From Dipodascopsis uninucleata var. uninucleata (taxonomy: Eukaryota; Ascomycota; Lipomycetes; Lipomycetales; Lipomycetaceae): a stretch of DNA of 64,000 bases. The stretch lies in assembly GCA_030568195.1 (NCBI GenBank), contig JAJLTO010000002.1, positions 1,302,001 to 1,366,000 on the forward strand, in the 5' to 3' direction. Shown here piece after piece: positions 9,965 through 23,423 of this stretch; positions within the stretch are counted from its first letter, which is position 1, and each line of letters opens with the position of its first letter. The position numbers were made by a program, and so were the translations under genes. The notes beneath the pieces are model-generated. The model saw nothing but the letters and a program-made list of their open reading frames with translations. It had not been told where the DNA came from and searched no databases.

Positions 9965-11136
9965 ATGAGCACTCGTCGAAGTAATTATAGTGCCGTGTCA
10001 CAGCATGCAGTTTCGCGGAAAGGTCAGGCCAGCGTTACAGGATATAGTTCCCGAATAAGATTAGGGAACACTGCATTGCTTGTTCCACAGGGTCCATTGA
10101 CTTCGACAGGAGGGACATTACCAAGGTCGTCAAAGCGAACATATATCGAAACGGACGATGACGATGATGATTTACTGAGTATGGTAGGAGATCGTAGAGG
10201 AGGCAGCGCTACAGGTGACGAAGATACCCCCCAGATCAAAACAAGGCCGGCGGTTATGACGAATCATTTATACTTGTAAGTTAATAGAGAATAAGAAAGA
10301 GACACTTACGGTGAAAATATAATCTTATTCATGAGCAATGGTATCTACTCATGTTATTTTTTGTTTTTTGCTAATTTTATATTTTGTATTTCTATAGCTC
10401 TGATGAACAGATGGCAAAGTCCGCGCAAGAGCCAGAGGTTCTCATTCCGATTCGGATAAATCTTGACTTGGGCACTTATCGATTATCAGATTTCTTTCTA
10501 TGGAATATCTCAGAGCAGCTGATCACGCCAGAACACTTTTCACAAATAATGTGTGCTGATTTAGACATCTCACCTCATACGTATGCACCTCAGATCAGTC
10601 AAGCAATCAGAACCCAGATCGAAGAATATGCGCCAGTTGCTACGATCGATCTTCCACCAGGAATACAAAACGTTGTTGTAAATCTTAGTCTCCATCTTGC
10701 CAAGCATTTATTTGAAGATAAATTTGAATGGGATCTTACATCCACTCAACTTACCCCAGAATCCTTCGCACGTACAATCGTTCAGGATCTAGGACTTGGT
10801 GGCGAGTTTTATCCTGCAATAGCACATGCGATTTATGAAGTTCTAATTCGACTGAAAAAGGAAGCATGTGAAGGTCACTTGCCTACGGATGTTGAAAACG
10901 ATGCTGCCTATAATGCAGGCGCGGGCTGGCGTGTTGATCAGGAAGGTCTTGGCGAAGAATGGGCCCCATCTTTGGAGGAACTTACACAGGAGGAAATCGA
11001 AAGACGCGAAGTTGAGCGCGAACGAAATATTCGTCGTCTTCGTCGTGAAACGGCCAAATTTGGAACGGATATGGTGGATAGACATGGTGGACTTCTTAGT
11101 AGTAGCAAAAGGCGAAGAAAGACATCTATGTTTTAG
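9965..11136 (+). CDS. SFH1: SNF5/SFH1 subunit of a SWI/SNF-type chromatin remodeller
   Basis: Two exons, 9965-10275 and 10398-11136, give 349 aa after removal of a 122-nt intron (donor CTT|GTAAGT, acceptor ATAG|C). The family is the INI1/SMARCB1 core subunit of SWI/SNF and RSC complexes; it contacts the nucleosome acidic patch. Two SNF5 repeats are visible: IPIRINLDLGTYRLSDFFLW with ITPEHFSQIMCADLDI, and NLSLHLAKHLFEDKFEWDL with LTPESFARTIVQDLGL. The N-terminal part carries an acidic run (ETDDDDDDLLS, near 60) and the tail a basic coiled stretch ending in KRRRKTSMF. The length is somewhat under the 418-426 aa of yeast Sfh1, and lack of the long Snf5 extensions favours SFH1 (RSC) over SNF5. 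The true ATG is at 9965; an upstream TTG is not needed. Confidence 0.85.
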
Positions 11137-14100
11137 TCTTGTGGACCTTGGTTATCTAAACTTGCAATTATATAATGACATTTGCATGTAGATTGCTAAC
11201 AAAAGCTAATAATATGTGATCAACCAGTGACGAGATTTGAAAGGGTCACCGCTTCTATCGCTGATTAATCTTTCAATGCATTTAAGTAGTTAACATGATT
11301 GTTATTTATAATATTATTTTTTTTATTTTCTTTTTTTTGGCGAAAAAGGAAGATTATTTTACTGTAGCATAGTATGTTTATATTATTATTGTTATTATTT
11401 TCGCGCACCTAAAGATGTCGTTTGTATTGAATTTTTCTGGTTTAGTTTTTTCAGTTACGGGATGGTTTATTAATGTTCAAGAATGCGAGTTTGAGATATG
11501 CTTTGAGTACTTATTCTGTTATATTATTTATGATATGTATAGCGCTATGGTATCTGTCTTTCGACTTTGATCTTTCAACTTAGTCTCTTCAATATAGATC
11601 GTTTATTCGCATGATATACTTCATACTGTCCTGCTGATCTATCCCTGCTGTCTAACAGTCATAAACAGACTGCTAAATCAGAATCATTAATAATTGGGTT
11701 CCTAATCTGGAATATCACGTAATTTCCCATTCTCTTTTTGCAGCTGAGATGAACATATATCATGGTGGTATTCATTCCGCAGGTACTAACCCATTAAATG
11801 CTAGAGTATCGGAGGATATACTAGGCATTGAGTCGCTAGATAACAGGTAAATTTGGACATTAGACAAGTATTACGTAGGTGAGTAGTCTAGATGAGTGCT
11901 CTCGGGAATGCATGTACATAAACAAGTGGAATAGATTGTGTAGCTCGGTAATACGCGGCTTAAGGCGGTAACATGGTTTTAGTGTACTTCGTGACATTTT
12001 CTATAAAGAAGACGAAGTTATGCTCAGTAAACTCAAGTGAATTGCAGTTCAATAGAGGAAGATATGATGTAGGATGCATTAGTTCTCGTTCTGTTCAAAT
12101 GAAATCTTTCCCTCCGTTTATCTCTACAATGACAGAAAACGTAATGTGTTAGGATATGACATCTCTATAGACGAGCATTACCTCGTCAGAAATAAAGCTA
12201 CTGAGAAAACATTTAAAATCTCGCGCTATGAAGTCATTGATACTCTAAATATTTCCATCCTGTTGTCACTATCTAGAGATTTTGACAGTGACCGTGCAGC
12301 TATTGTATATAATTATAAGTTTTTCTACGCCTTACAAGTCAAAATAAAGATTCTAGCAAACTAGCATTGTAACTAGCCGTCTGTAGTCTAAATTCAATTG
12401 TTTCTTGGGAGATCTAAAGTCTGTCCTACGCGTTAACACGGTATTGCGCGCGACAGTACGGTTTTTGCACTTTGGCAATGTCCACTGTGCGACGACTACA
12501 CCTCATCACCATGCAACGCACACACTGGGAAGAGCAGTCATATAAAACTGATTACCGACATTTAGATGTGGCACTTTCCTCATTATACCGTAAAGAATTT
12601 GTCCATCGGTAGTCAGAATAGCACTGTCAACACATCACTTTTCTATTAAATCATTTTCATTGCGTAAGCAAACGAGATGGATCTCTCAGACGCTCCCGAA
12701 AAAGTAAAAAAGTTCCGTAAAAACAGGAGCCGTGGCCGTTTGACTGAATGTATATTAAGGTTTAATTTTATTCTTTATGATGGAACCGCCTTTATTGTAC
12801 AACTGCGCGTCAATTTCATATTTATGGCATAAAATAGAGTTTCTGAGATATAAAGGCATAACCAAGAACCACGAATAACAAGAGCATCAGGAGAATTCAA
12901 TACACTGCACTGTTATCAGTAGATATAGAGATATCTAAGGCAACAAATTGAACTTCAAGCGATCTCTACTAAAATCCATGAGTAGAAGACTGCTATTATC
13001 GTTGAGAGTCTAATAAAAGGTTAAATCAGGTATGTGAAAACCCTTTTCAGTTTTTCTTGTTCTGAATGTAGTACATTCTCTATCTGAGGCACTCAGAGCG
13101 AAGTCTGGTCACCAAAAAAACAACAATGTTCTTTGCATTTAGATACCAAAGCTATTTTCTTGTCTCTTTTGGAAACCATTCTCTCTTCATGCTGTGGCAC
13201 GCCGTGTTATGAATTAATACACTCAAAAGTGAGAAACTCTTTGGATACAGAGTATCCGTGACAATTGAAGTTAAATACTAGCTTATGATGGGCATATACA
13301 TATATGGAAGCTTGACAAGCATTTTAAACCGTCAAACTGATTTTGAGACATGTATTCCTGCATTATTGCTTATTATTTGCTTCCAAATATTTTGAACACC
13401 GGAACTTCAGTTCTATGCTCTGCTCAAATACTGATCTTGCGAATAATATGCCTTTTTTGTGTAATCGAGCTATTCCGCTATACTGATTTACGCACTTCGG
13501 ATTGTACCTTGACTAGATTTGATTCCCATTGATCTCCAATGGTTTCTTTAATTTACAAGTTTTAGGACAAGATTTTTTTTTCACAATGAACAAGATTCGG
13601 CGAGTAATAATCTGCTGTTAATTTTATATACTTTTTGACATTGCTGCCCTACCGTATTCTTGCTTTATTTTTAAAAGCGAGTTCGGCTAAGAATGGGAAT
13701 TTCGCGTGTCGTTATACCTTTGTACTTTGAAATACTTTTGAAGTTTAATACTTCACTGCTCATCATTTTATCGCCAGGCAACATTATTATCCGCGGTTTT
13801 TTATTACTCTTTTCACATTCATATTGAATTATTGACAATATCTTTGAAAGCTAACATCTTGCTATTGAGTTGTACTTTCTAGATCAAAAGAAGCGCTCGT
13901 AACTGCTCTTGGGAATCTCGAAGATTAAATTGAACTTATTGCTATTGCAGTTTAGTATTTTCATCGCATATACTTGATTTTAGTTTAGAGGGACAGATAT
14001 TCTCGATGATTGGTGCGCAATCCGGCCGTCCTTCGCCATCAGGATACATTCCTTTACCGACAGGAGATGAAATTCTTGTCGACAATGATCCCCAATCATC

Positions 14101-14503
14101 GTCTCAAATAAATAGATTCAATATTAGTCGAAAGTATGATAAGCAAATTTTTTGTTCTATTAATTTATCTTAGTGTTTTTATCGTCAGTATTCCATTTTA
14201 GACATATTGTCATTAAAATTATTTCATAGAGGAAGGGTGCTTAAAAATTCTGGTTTACATATAATTGCTAGCATTGCAACTTGGCCACTAGGCCACTTTC
14301 TAAACGATACGTTGGACTGCCTAGTAATACACTATATTTGCAATGCATTTCGTCATTAGCTATTTATATATACATATATTTGTCTTCTTCTTTTTTGTCT
14401 TGATTTTTATTTATTATCTCTGTCTTTCTTTATTCCTTTTAGATATTATTTTTCTCTTATTTTTTATAATCTGTTGTCAGATCGCTTCCACTGGTTGACA
14501 GCA
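11137..14503. other. Sparse 3.4-kb interval with only weak short frames
   Basis: This is the longest stretch without a supported gene. Weak candidates are: an ATG frame at 11750-11851 that stops just after a donor-like AG|GTAAAT; a 72-codon frame at 12146-12364; a 51-aa basic frame at 12677-12832 (starting MDLSDAPEKVKKFRKNRSR); and a 55-codon ATG frame at 14006-14173 that reads like a 5' exon (MIGAQSGRPSPSGYIPLPTG). The last could be an upstream exon of PTR2, but I found no in-phase donor/acceptor pair. A thymine-rich tract runs into the PTR2 start. Confidence 0.35.
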
Positions 14504-16249
14504 ATGACTAACGAAAAGGAACATATTAGTCCCGATGTCCCTGCGACTGCTTTTTCTGGTGCGGGAGAAGTAGTTGATACTCCTAAGGTTCTCGACTTAC
14601 GGGTTTTTGAAAGTAAAAATAATGGTGTTGTTGATGTCGAGGAAGAAATCTCTGAAGAAGATTTTCGTACTCTGAGAAAGGTCTCTGACAGACTCCCCAT
14701 GTCTACTTGGCTCGTTGCGATGATTGAACTATGTGAACGTTTCACATATTATGGTTTGTCGGGTGTCATGATGAACTATATGCAAAATAAGCCAGGTGGA
14801 GCTATCCCTGGTGCTATTGGCTTAGGACAGAGCAAGGCTAGTGGTCTCAACTATTTCTTTCAGTTCTGGTGTTATGTTACCCCGATTTTTGGTGCCATAA
14901 TTGCTGATCAGTATTTGGGTAAATACAGAACTATTTGTATTTTTGCTGGTATTTATGTCGTTGGTAATTTGATTTTGTTCACTACTTCTCTTCCAACTGC
15001 TATAGCCCATAACGCTTCTCTTGGTGGTTTGATCGTTGCCATGATTGTTATCGGTCTTGGAACTGGTGGTATTAAGTCTAATGTCTCTCCCCTGATTGCT
15101 GACCAGTACACCAATACTAGAGCATTTATCAAAAAGTTGAGGTCTGGAGAACGGGTCATCGTTGATCCAAATGTCACTATTCAGTCTATTTTTATGATCT
15201 TCTATTTATGTATCAATATTGGATCTCTTTCTGGTATTGCTACCACAGAACTTGAGCAGCATGTTGGTTTCTGGGCTGCTTATTTACTTCCATTTGCTTT
15301 TTTCTTTGTTGGCATTGCTTGTCTAATCATCGGAAGCCCATTTTATGTTAAGAACCCACCTAAGGGATCTGTTATCGTTGATGCTTGTAAGATCATATTC
15401 ATTGGCATTAAGAATAGGAACTTGACGGTCGCTAGACCATCATACAGAAGTCAAAATGGCTTTAGCAGTGTTAGCTGGAGCGACCATTTCGTTGATGAAG
15501 TCTCCCGAGGTCTTGTTGCCTGCAAGATTTTTGTTTTCTATCCAATTTATTGGGTTGTCTACGGTCAGATGATGAATAATTTCGTTTCGCAGGCGGGTGA
15601 GATGGAGCTCCATGGTATTCCAAACGATATCATGCAGAATATTGATCCTCTTGCTATTATTCTTCTTATTCCTCTGTGTGACAAATTTTTGTATCCATTT
15701 CTTAGAAAAGTTGGAATCCCTTTCAAGCCTATCACCCGTATATTCATTGGCTTTATTTTTGCTGCTATTAGCATGGCATATGCAGCTATTGTTCAGAAAC
15801 TTATCTACGATGCTGGTCCTTGCTATAAGTTCCCATTGGCATGCGAAGCTTCTGATAACGGAAACATTCCAAACAAAGTTCATGTCGCAGTTCAAACGCC
15901 TGCATACTTTTTCATTGCTTTATCCGAGATCTTCGCTTCCATTACCGGTTTGGAATATGCATACACTAAGGCACCAAAGAGTATGAAAAGTTTCGTTATG
16001 AGTATGTTTCTTCTTACGTCAGCTTTTGGATCTGCTATTGGTATCGCTATCTCTCCCACTGCCAAAGACCCTGGTATGGTTTGGCAGTATGGTGCACTTG
16101 CTATCGTCACTCTGATTTTTGGATTCTGCTTTATTGCTCTCTTTGGCAAATACAACAAGGAAGAGGATGAGCTCAATAGACTCGACGCTATTGAGGACTA
16201 TCATGAGCAACTTGAGGATGATGCTCAGGGCACTCTTAACATTGCCTAA
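14504..16249 (+). CDS. PTR2: PTR2-type proton-coupled di/tripeptide transporter
   Basis: A plasma-membrane POT/PTR family transporter of 581 aa, the usual length for fungal Ptr2. Both family signatures are present: IELCERFTYYGLSGVMMNYM near residue 80, which contains the proton-coupling ExxERF-type motif, and FYLCINIGSLSG near 230. About twelve hydrophobic segments run from residue 75 to 560, with a cytoplasmic acidic tail. The N-terminus has DFRTLRKVSDRLPMSTWLVA, the lead-in seen in fungal homologues. I chose ATG 14504; the frame extends upstream to a TTG without an ATG, and a 5' exon near 14006 cannot be excluded. Codons are strongly biased to GCT, GTT, TCT and GGT, unlike the neighbouring kinase, which suggests high expression. 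Confidence 0.92.
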   Translation: MTNEKEHISPDVPATAFSGAGEVVDTPKVLDLRVFESKNNGVVDVEEEISEEDFRTLRKVSDRLPMSTWLVAMIELCERFTYYGLSGVMMNYMQNKPGGAIPGAIGLGQSKASGLNYFFQFWCYVTPIFGAIIADQYLGKYRTICIFAGIYVVGNLILFTTSLPTAIAHNASLGGLIVAMIVIGLGTGGIKSNVSPLIADQYTNTRAFIKKLRSGERVIVDPNVTIQSIFMIFYLCINIGSLSGIATTELEQHVGFWAAYLLPFAFFFVGIACLIIGSPFYVKNPPKGSVIVDACKIIFIGIKNRNLTVARPSYRSQNGFSSVSWSDHFVDEVSRGLVACKIFVFYPIYWVVYGQMMNNFVSQAGEMELHGIPNDIMQNIDPLAIILLIPLCDKFLYPFLRKVGIPFKPITRIFIGFIFAAISMAYAAIVQKLIYDAGPCYKFPLACEASDNGNIPNKVHVAVQTPAYFFIALSEIFASITGLEYAYTKAPKSMKSFVMSMFLLTSAFGSAIGIAISPTAKDPGMVWQYGALAIVTLIFGFCFIALFGKYNKEEDELNRLDAIEDYHEQLEDDAQGTLNIA

Positions 16250-17379
16250 ATAGCAAAAATAGGATGGACCAAGAAACAAGGGAAATTAAGTTCAAGTTTG
16301 ATTTGTATATAGTAAAATCGATGTGACATGCTATAATGAATAGAGCTTGCATAAATACGGGCGAGAGATTGAATGTATAACGTCGCACTCTCTTATTGCA
16401 GCGAGTAATTCATATATACTATTATGCTTTATGGAAGTAATTTTCCTAATCTAGCATTTTTTCTTGAATCTAAACAAGTAATGTTTGCTGTTTTTTTTGG
16501 TGATTTACATGTTCTCTGCAATTATTTAATATATAATGTGATATTAAAAACGATGTAAAAAGAATTATTATAAAGATCGTAATGTAAATTATACTACAAA
16601 TTTTGATTACCTTTAGGTATTATTGACTTTAGTATATAATTGCCATGCATATATTGCTTATTACAAGGCTTTATGAATCGTTCAATATCTATGAAGTTTA
16701 AAAATCGGTTATTGTCCATTTCTAATTATTGAGTCATCATGTATTATTAACCTTTTAGTGATCTGTTCTGTAGATAGATCTGTCAACTTTATTTTCGTTA
16801 AGCGATCTTAATTCAAAATATTTAGTGATTATATTGATGCTTTTTCTCTTACCAAAAAATAGTCATCAGCCTAATATTGAAGTGACAAGGACGATTCTAG
16901 CGCAGCTAATCGACTACAAAGTAAATCATCAATAAATATCATTTACAATGAGAATCTGCATATGATTCAACCATTATCTGTAAACCTCAAAATTTGCTCA
17001 ATTCGATTCGAAAAACAAGCCTACTCGAAAATAAATAACAAAACTATTAGGTGACATACACATCCACACAAATTGACAAGCCAAAAAGTAACTAGAACCA
17101 AAAACATACAATGCACGTAAAACGAAAGTTAAAATCTTTCCTCCGGCTGCTAAAATCACGTTTGCATGATTTAGGTTTACTATCTACACCTCGTCGCAGG
17201 CCAGAAATTGCATCTTAAAGCAAGCTCTCTTAAAAACCAAAAATCACTTGTGGTAGATATAATAACGCTATCTATGTTTTCCAACATTGACACTGGAAAG
17301 CAGGGATAAATCCTTGTTACAAGAGAAGTGCTGTCGAGAGGAAGAAGAAACACTGAACGCGGCTAGTCTGAATAAAACG
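16250..17379. other. Convergent 3' interval between PTR2 and kinase
   Basis: AT-rich DNA after the PTR2 stop and the kinase stop. I saw no reading frame, RNA gene or repeat to report. Confidence 0.5.
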
Positions 17380-19623
<2,244 letters not shown>

Positions 19624-19794
19624 ACTAGACAGTTGCTATACAGTTTAAATTGAATTAAATATGCACAGAGCGCACCACCTGGTCTCGACGAGGCTTCATA
19701 AAAATTGTATAAAGTGATCAGAGTTTATCCAAGATATATCTCATATAGAAGAGTATATTAGGATATTGTGTAATTGAATAAAAAAATTTGTATC

Positions 19795-19796
<2 letters not shown>

Positions 19797-19826
<30 letters not shown>
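19797..19826 (+). repeat. AT dinucleotide microsatellite
   Basis: About 15 uninterrupted AT units just upstream of the kinase gene and before more loosely AT-rich DNA. It is likely length-polymorphic; its position 170 bp before the kinase ATG could affect nucleosome occupancy, which is inference. Confidence 0.95.
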
Positions 19827-19830
<4 letters not shown>

Positions 19831-20191
19831 TTATGCATATATTAATGCGTATATAGATTCGAATAAATATATATGTTAATATGTATATCTACAGATTGGA
19901 TCAGATATACATGAAACAGTAGGATGATAAGGCGATGAATATTTCTTACCTGCACAGATATAGGGTTAAAAACAAAGAATACCTTAATACAATAACGAAT
20001 ACTTCTACATGCATTATCCACTGGGAAGACCAGTTTTTTTTAAACGACCGTTTGCCGGCTGTGAACATCGAATTTGTTTACTTTGGTTTACAAAGAAGCG
20101 AATGTTTCGTTTAATTCTCTAAAAAGGTAAATAAAAATTGCCCATATGTGTTGGCGAGGCAACAATATCCGGGTAATATATTAGGTCATTG

Positions 20192-20230
20192 ACCCTAATA
20201 AGCTTTATTCTTCAATAAAAAGCAGTCACA
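20192..20230 (+). promoter_or_regulatory. HomolE-like and HomolD boxes in the RPL6 promoter
   Basis: CAGTCACA at 20223-20230 is an exact match to the HomolD box, which in S. pombe replaces the TATA box of ribosomal-protein genes. ACCCTAA at 20192-20198 sits 25 bp upstream and resembles the HomolE box (ACCCTACCCT) that normally precedes HomolD. The ATG of RPL6 is about 250 bp further on. A donor-like GTAAGT at 20307 and an acceptor CAG at 20478-20480, right before AAAATG, suggest a 174-nt 5'-UTR intron. That would place transcription initiation around 20275-20290, the expected spacing from HomolD. Confidence 0.7.
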
Positions 20231-20483
20231 GATTAGTAAAGAGAAGCCATATCTTGATAGTCAAGAATTATCGAAAATATACCATGCAACCAATACAAAT
20301 TAGTATGTAAGTTCTGCGTACCACTCTCTACATACACGCAAGATTTCCAGCTTGTATACACAACTCTTCTAGCTCAATATCGTGAACTTGGATTTCATTT
20401 AACATATTCACCGACATCAAGTTCTAACAATTATAGCAGCAGCATCCACTTTGCTCTTGGAATACTTGAAATACTATCAGAAA

Positions 20484-21354
20484 ATGAGTGCAGTTACTAA
20501 GCAAATTGGCGGTGTAAGTGATTATATTTATTTAACCAGAAGATGATATTGGTGGTGTAATTGGTGAAAAAGCTATCGAACTCTAGTGGAGAAATTTCAA
20601 ACAAGTTCGATAGAGCAATATTTGGATGATCGCTGTTGAAGTGATATGCAAATAGCAACATGGTATTATTCTTATTATATATTATGATTATTTACTAATA
20701 ATTCTTTGACTTCCAGGCCAAGAACGGTGGAAAGCGTGTCATCCCAGGCGACAAAGCTTCTAAGTGGTATCCAGCTGAAGATATTCCAGCTCCAAAGAAG
20801 GTAAGAAAGAATAGTAAATTCATTGGTTGTAATGACGACATTTTTATGAATGGTTTGTTCATGCTATTATTATGCAGGTCCGTAAATCTATTCGCCCGAC
20901 TGCCCTTCGCTCATCATTGAAACCAGGAGCCATTTTGATTATCCTTGCTGGTAGATTCAGAGGCAAGCGAGTTGTTCTGTTGAAGTCTTTCGAGGATGGA
21001 ACTCTCTTGGTTTCTGGACCTTTCAAGGTCAACGGTGTTCCTCTACGGAGAGTAAATGCTCGTTATGTCATTGCTACTTCAACTGTTGTCTCTGTTGAGG
21101 GTGTCGATGTTAGCAAGTTCAATGCTGCTTATTTCACTAAGGAGAAGAAGGCCAAAAAGTCTGATGGTGAAGCAGAATTTTTCGGTGATGAGAAGAAGGA
21201 GAAGAAGTCATTGAGTGATGAGCGTGTTTCTGATCAGAAGTCTGTTGATAAAGCTATCCTTGCTGAGATCAAGAAGGTTCCAGCTTTGAAAGCCTACCTT
21301 GCTAGTAGCTTTAGCTTGAAGAAGGGCGATAAGCCACATCTCATGAAGTTTTAA
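20484..21354 (+). CDS. RPL6: 60S ribosomal protein eL6 (RPL6)
   Basis: Three exons, 20484-20513, 20717-20800 and 20878-21354, encode 196 aa. The joined N-terminus reads [46 protein letters not shown]. The core is diagnostic for eL6: [40 protein letters not shown] and [10 protein letters not shown]. The lysine-rich middle and tail ([11 protein letters not shown], ending HLMKF) are also family features. The protein belongs to the large cytosolic ribosomal subunit. Introns close to the 5' end are typical of fungal ribosomal-protein genes, and intron 1 (203 nt) may carry a small nucleolar RNA, listed separately. The promoter has a HomolD box, which supports co-regulation with other ribosomal genes. 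Confidence 0.96.
20573..20663 (+). ncRNA. Possible H/ACA-type snoRNA inside RPL6 intron 1
   Basis: Intron 1 holds two consecutive hairpins in the H/ACA order. Hairpin 1 has a perfect 10-bp stem, CTATCGAACT (20573-20582) with AGTTCGATAG (20604-20613), and a small inner stem. It is followed by AGAGCA (20612-20617), which fits the H box ANANNA. Hairpin 2 pairs TATTTG (20619-20624) with CAAATA (20649-20654) and ATCGCT (20629-20634) with AGTGAT (20640-20645), leaving an internal loop. ACA follows at 20658-20660, three bases before TGG. Ribosomal-protein introns are common snoRNA hosts. The hairpins (about 40 nt each) are shorter than usual for eukaryotic H/ACA RNAs, so the call is tentative. Confidence 0.33.
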
Positions 21355-22175
21355 TGTGTTGTGTCTTGCGAGGGATTTGTGTCGGTAGATATCAAAATTG
21401 ATGAACTACTCTTGGGAGCTTATTGGAATGGGATCTTATAAACTACATTCGGACGAAACCAAGTTTGTGCGTGGAATAAAAGTTCAAAATTGAGAGTTTT
21501 CTAACAAGTGTTCTTTCAGCATATTGTCAAACATTTATCGGAAGATTCTTTTTTATGTACAAATAATCTTTTTATAATATATACATCATTAATCAAAAAA
21601 TTTAAATAAAAACTAAAGTAGAAGCGTTGTGTGCTTATTATTTATTGTAATTCCTGGTAGTAAGTAAAGTAGTAAGTGACTAGCGGGATTGAGCAGTTTA
21701 CCCTGCCTTCTGTACTCTGCTGCTTCAGACCAACGATAATTGTTCGTGAAGGTAGAAGTGAATTGTGAGATCTTAAGTATCGTGCGGTTATTCGAATCCA
21801 TTCATATATTGGAAGGACCTTAAGTTCTTGTGAAGTGTCTTTTAATTTGCTTTCGGTCACCAGATCTTATGGACAATTAATTGTGGAATACGACTATACC
21901 GCCGATCGAAAGAAACATAAAAATATTAGAAGTGTCAAAGCAAAAAATCTTCTACTACATATACCTGAGTATTCGACGTAAACTATATCAAGCGCTCGAT
22001 ACTCTAGCAGATAACTTTCATTTGCTGCTGACTACTCTCAAATTGCATAGTTGTCGCCGGCTCATTTGCAATAGAGGGCATAGAGAAGAGAGTGGATTCT
22101 TATGATTTAACAGAGGTCTCAACGAAGTAGATCATTTAAATATTTACATATATATATATATATCCACTGATTTTA
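21355..22175. other. Intergenic region between RPL6 and CKB1
   Basis: Mostly the RPL6 3' region and the CKB1 promoter, including a short TA run at 22149-22162. The minus strand at 21640-22100 has open stretches that could be exons of a small gene (for example TESKLKDTSQELKVLPIYEW at about 21860-21800), but I found no coherent start or splice set and recognise no family. Confidence 0.4.
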
Positions 22176-23423
22176 ATGGCATCTCAAAATATTAAATCAA
22201 TGGCGAGCTCTTCTAAGGGAGTTGTAGATTCTGACAGGTGAGTTTAGCTTTGTTTGTTATTAGATAAAATAGAGAACTCAAAGTTGTATGAGAAACAGCA
22301 CTAATGTTTATCGTACTAGTCACCGGATGATGGAAGGAGTGGAGAGAAGCTGGCCCTACACTAAAGATCATGAGGAATTGATTCAAGAGGAAGTCAAAGG
22401 TGAACCGGAATATAGTAATGACGAAGAAGAGGAAGAAGAGGAAGAGGGCGACTCATATTACGGTACAATATTAACTTCATAAAGACTTATTTGTAAGGGA
22501 CTATAGAACTAATGATAATATATAGAATCAGGCTCGTCACGCTCGGAAGCAGAAACTTGGATATCTAGCTTTTGTTCTATGCGTGGCCATGAATATTTTG
22601 CAGAAGTTACGGAAGATTTCATTGAGGATGATTTCAATCTTACAGGATTAAGTTCTCTTGTCCCATACTATAAAGAGGCTTTAGATATGATATTAGACTT
22701 CGACCCAGATCCAGGTACGTTTTGGACATAGTATCAATATTTTATTTGTGTGATTCTAATAATTTCTCTCTATTAGAGTCGGCTAGGTTGCCTAATATGC
22801 CAGTAATAGAGAATTCTGCAGAACAATTATATGGCTTAATTCACGCCAGGTTTTTGTTAACTCGCCAAGGACTCGCCATAATGGCTGAAAAGTACGATTT
22901 GCAACATTTTGGAACTTGTCCTCGATACCTGTGCAATCAGACGCCTGTGCTTCCGATTGGTACGTCTGATTTACCTGGTAATGATACTGTCAAGCTTTTC
23001 TGTCCTTCTTGCGCGGACATCTATAATCCTGTTGGCAAGGAAGAGAATGAAGTGGACGGTGCTTTCTTTGGTACAAGCTTTGCAGGTCTTTTTTTGAAGA
23101 CATATGTTGAGATCCCTAGTCTTTTTGGAGGTATAACTAGAATACCATCGCCAAATAAGAGCCAACGCTCCCAAAGAGAAGTTGACGGCAAGAAGTCTAT
23201 GACTGCTGAAAATGAGGACGATAGTGAGCAGACTGCAAATGGCAATAACAGCGGTAGCAATAAATCGTCATCGAGTAGCTCAACTGAAGTTTCGAATGTG
23301 GATAAATGGCAGGTTTTCCAAATGACTTTATTTGGCTTTAAGGTGTCTGAAAGAGCAAGATCGGGAGCAAGGATGAGATGGCTCCGCGAAAGACCTAAAG
23401 ACACCGATGATTTATTAACTTAA
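22176..23423 (+). CDS. CKB1: Casein kinase II regulatory (beta) subunit
   Basis: Four exons, 22176-22237, 22299-22462, 22526-22714 and 22777-23423, join to 353 aa. CK2 beta dimerises and docks the catalytic alpha subunits. The core is unmistakable: [60 protein letters not shown], then the zinc-binding dimer interface with two CxnC pairs (CPRYLC and CPSC) and [18 protein letters not shown] long acidic stretch ([15 protein letters not shown]) precedes the core, longer than the acidic loop of animals but similar to yeast Ckb1. The C-terminal extension after the dimer region is Ser/Asn-rich and then returns to [16 protein letters not shown], as in fungal subunits. The first ATG is at 22176; an in-frame ATG eight codons on is an alternative. 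Confidence 0.95.

Noticed and set aside
12146-12364. 72-codon frame as a gene
   Set aside because: Starts without an ATG in context, no family, and no supporting promoter or splice sites.
19797-19826. AT run as a functional TATA element of the kinase gene
   Set aside because: A long pure AT repeat is better explained as a microsatellite; many similar shorter runs occur outside promoters.
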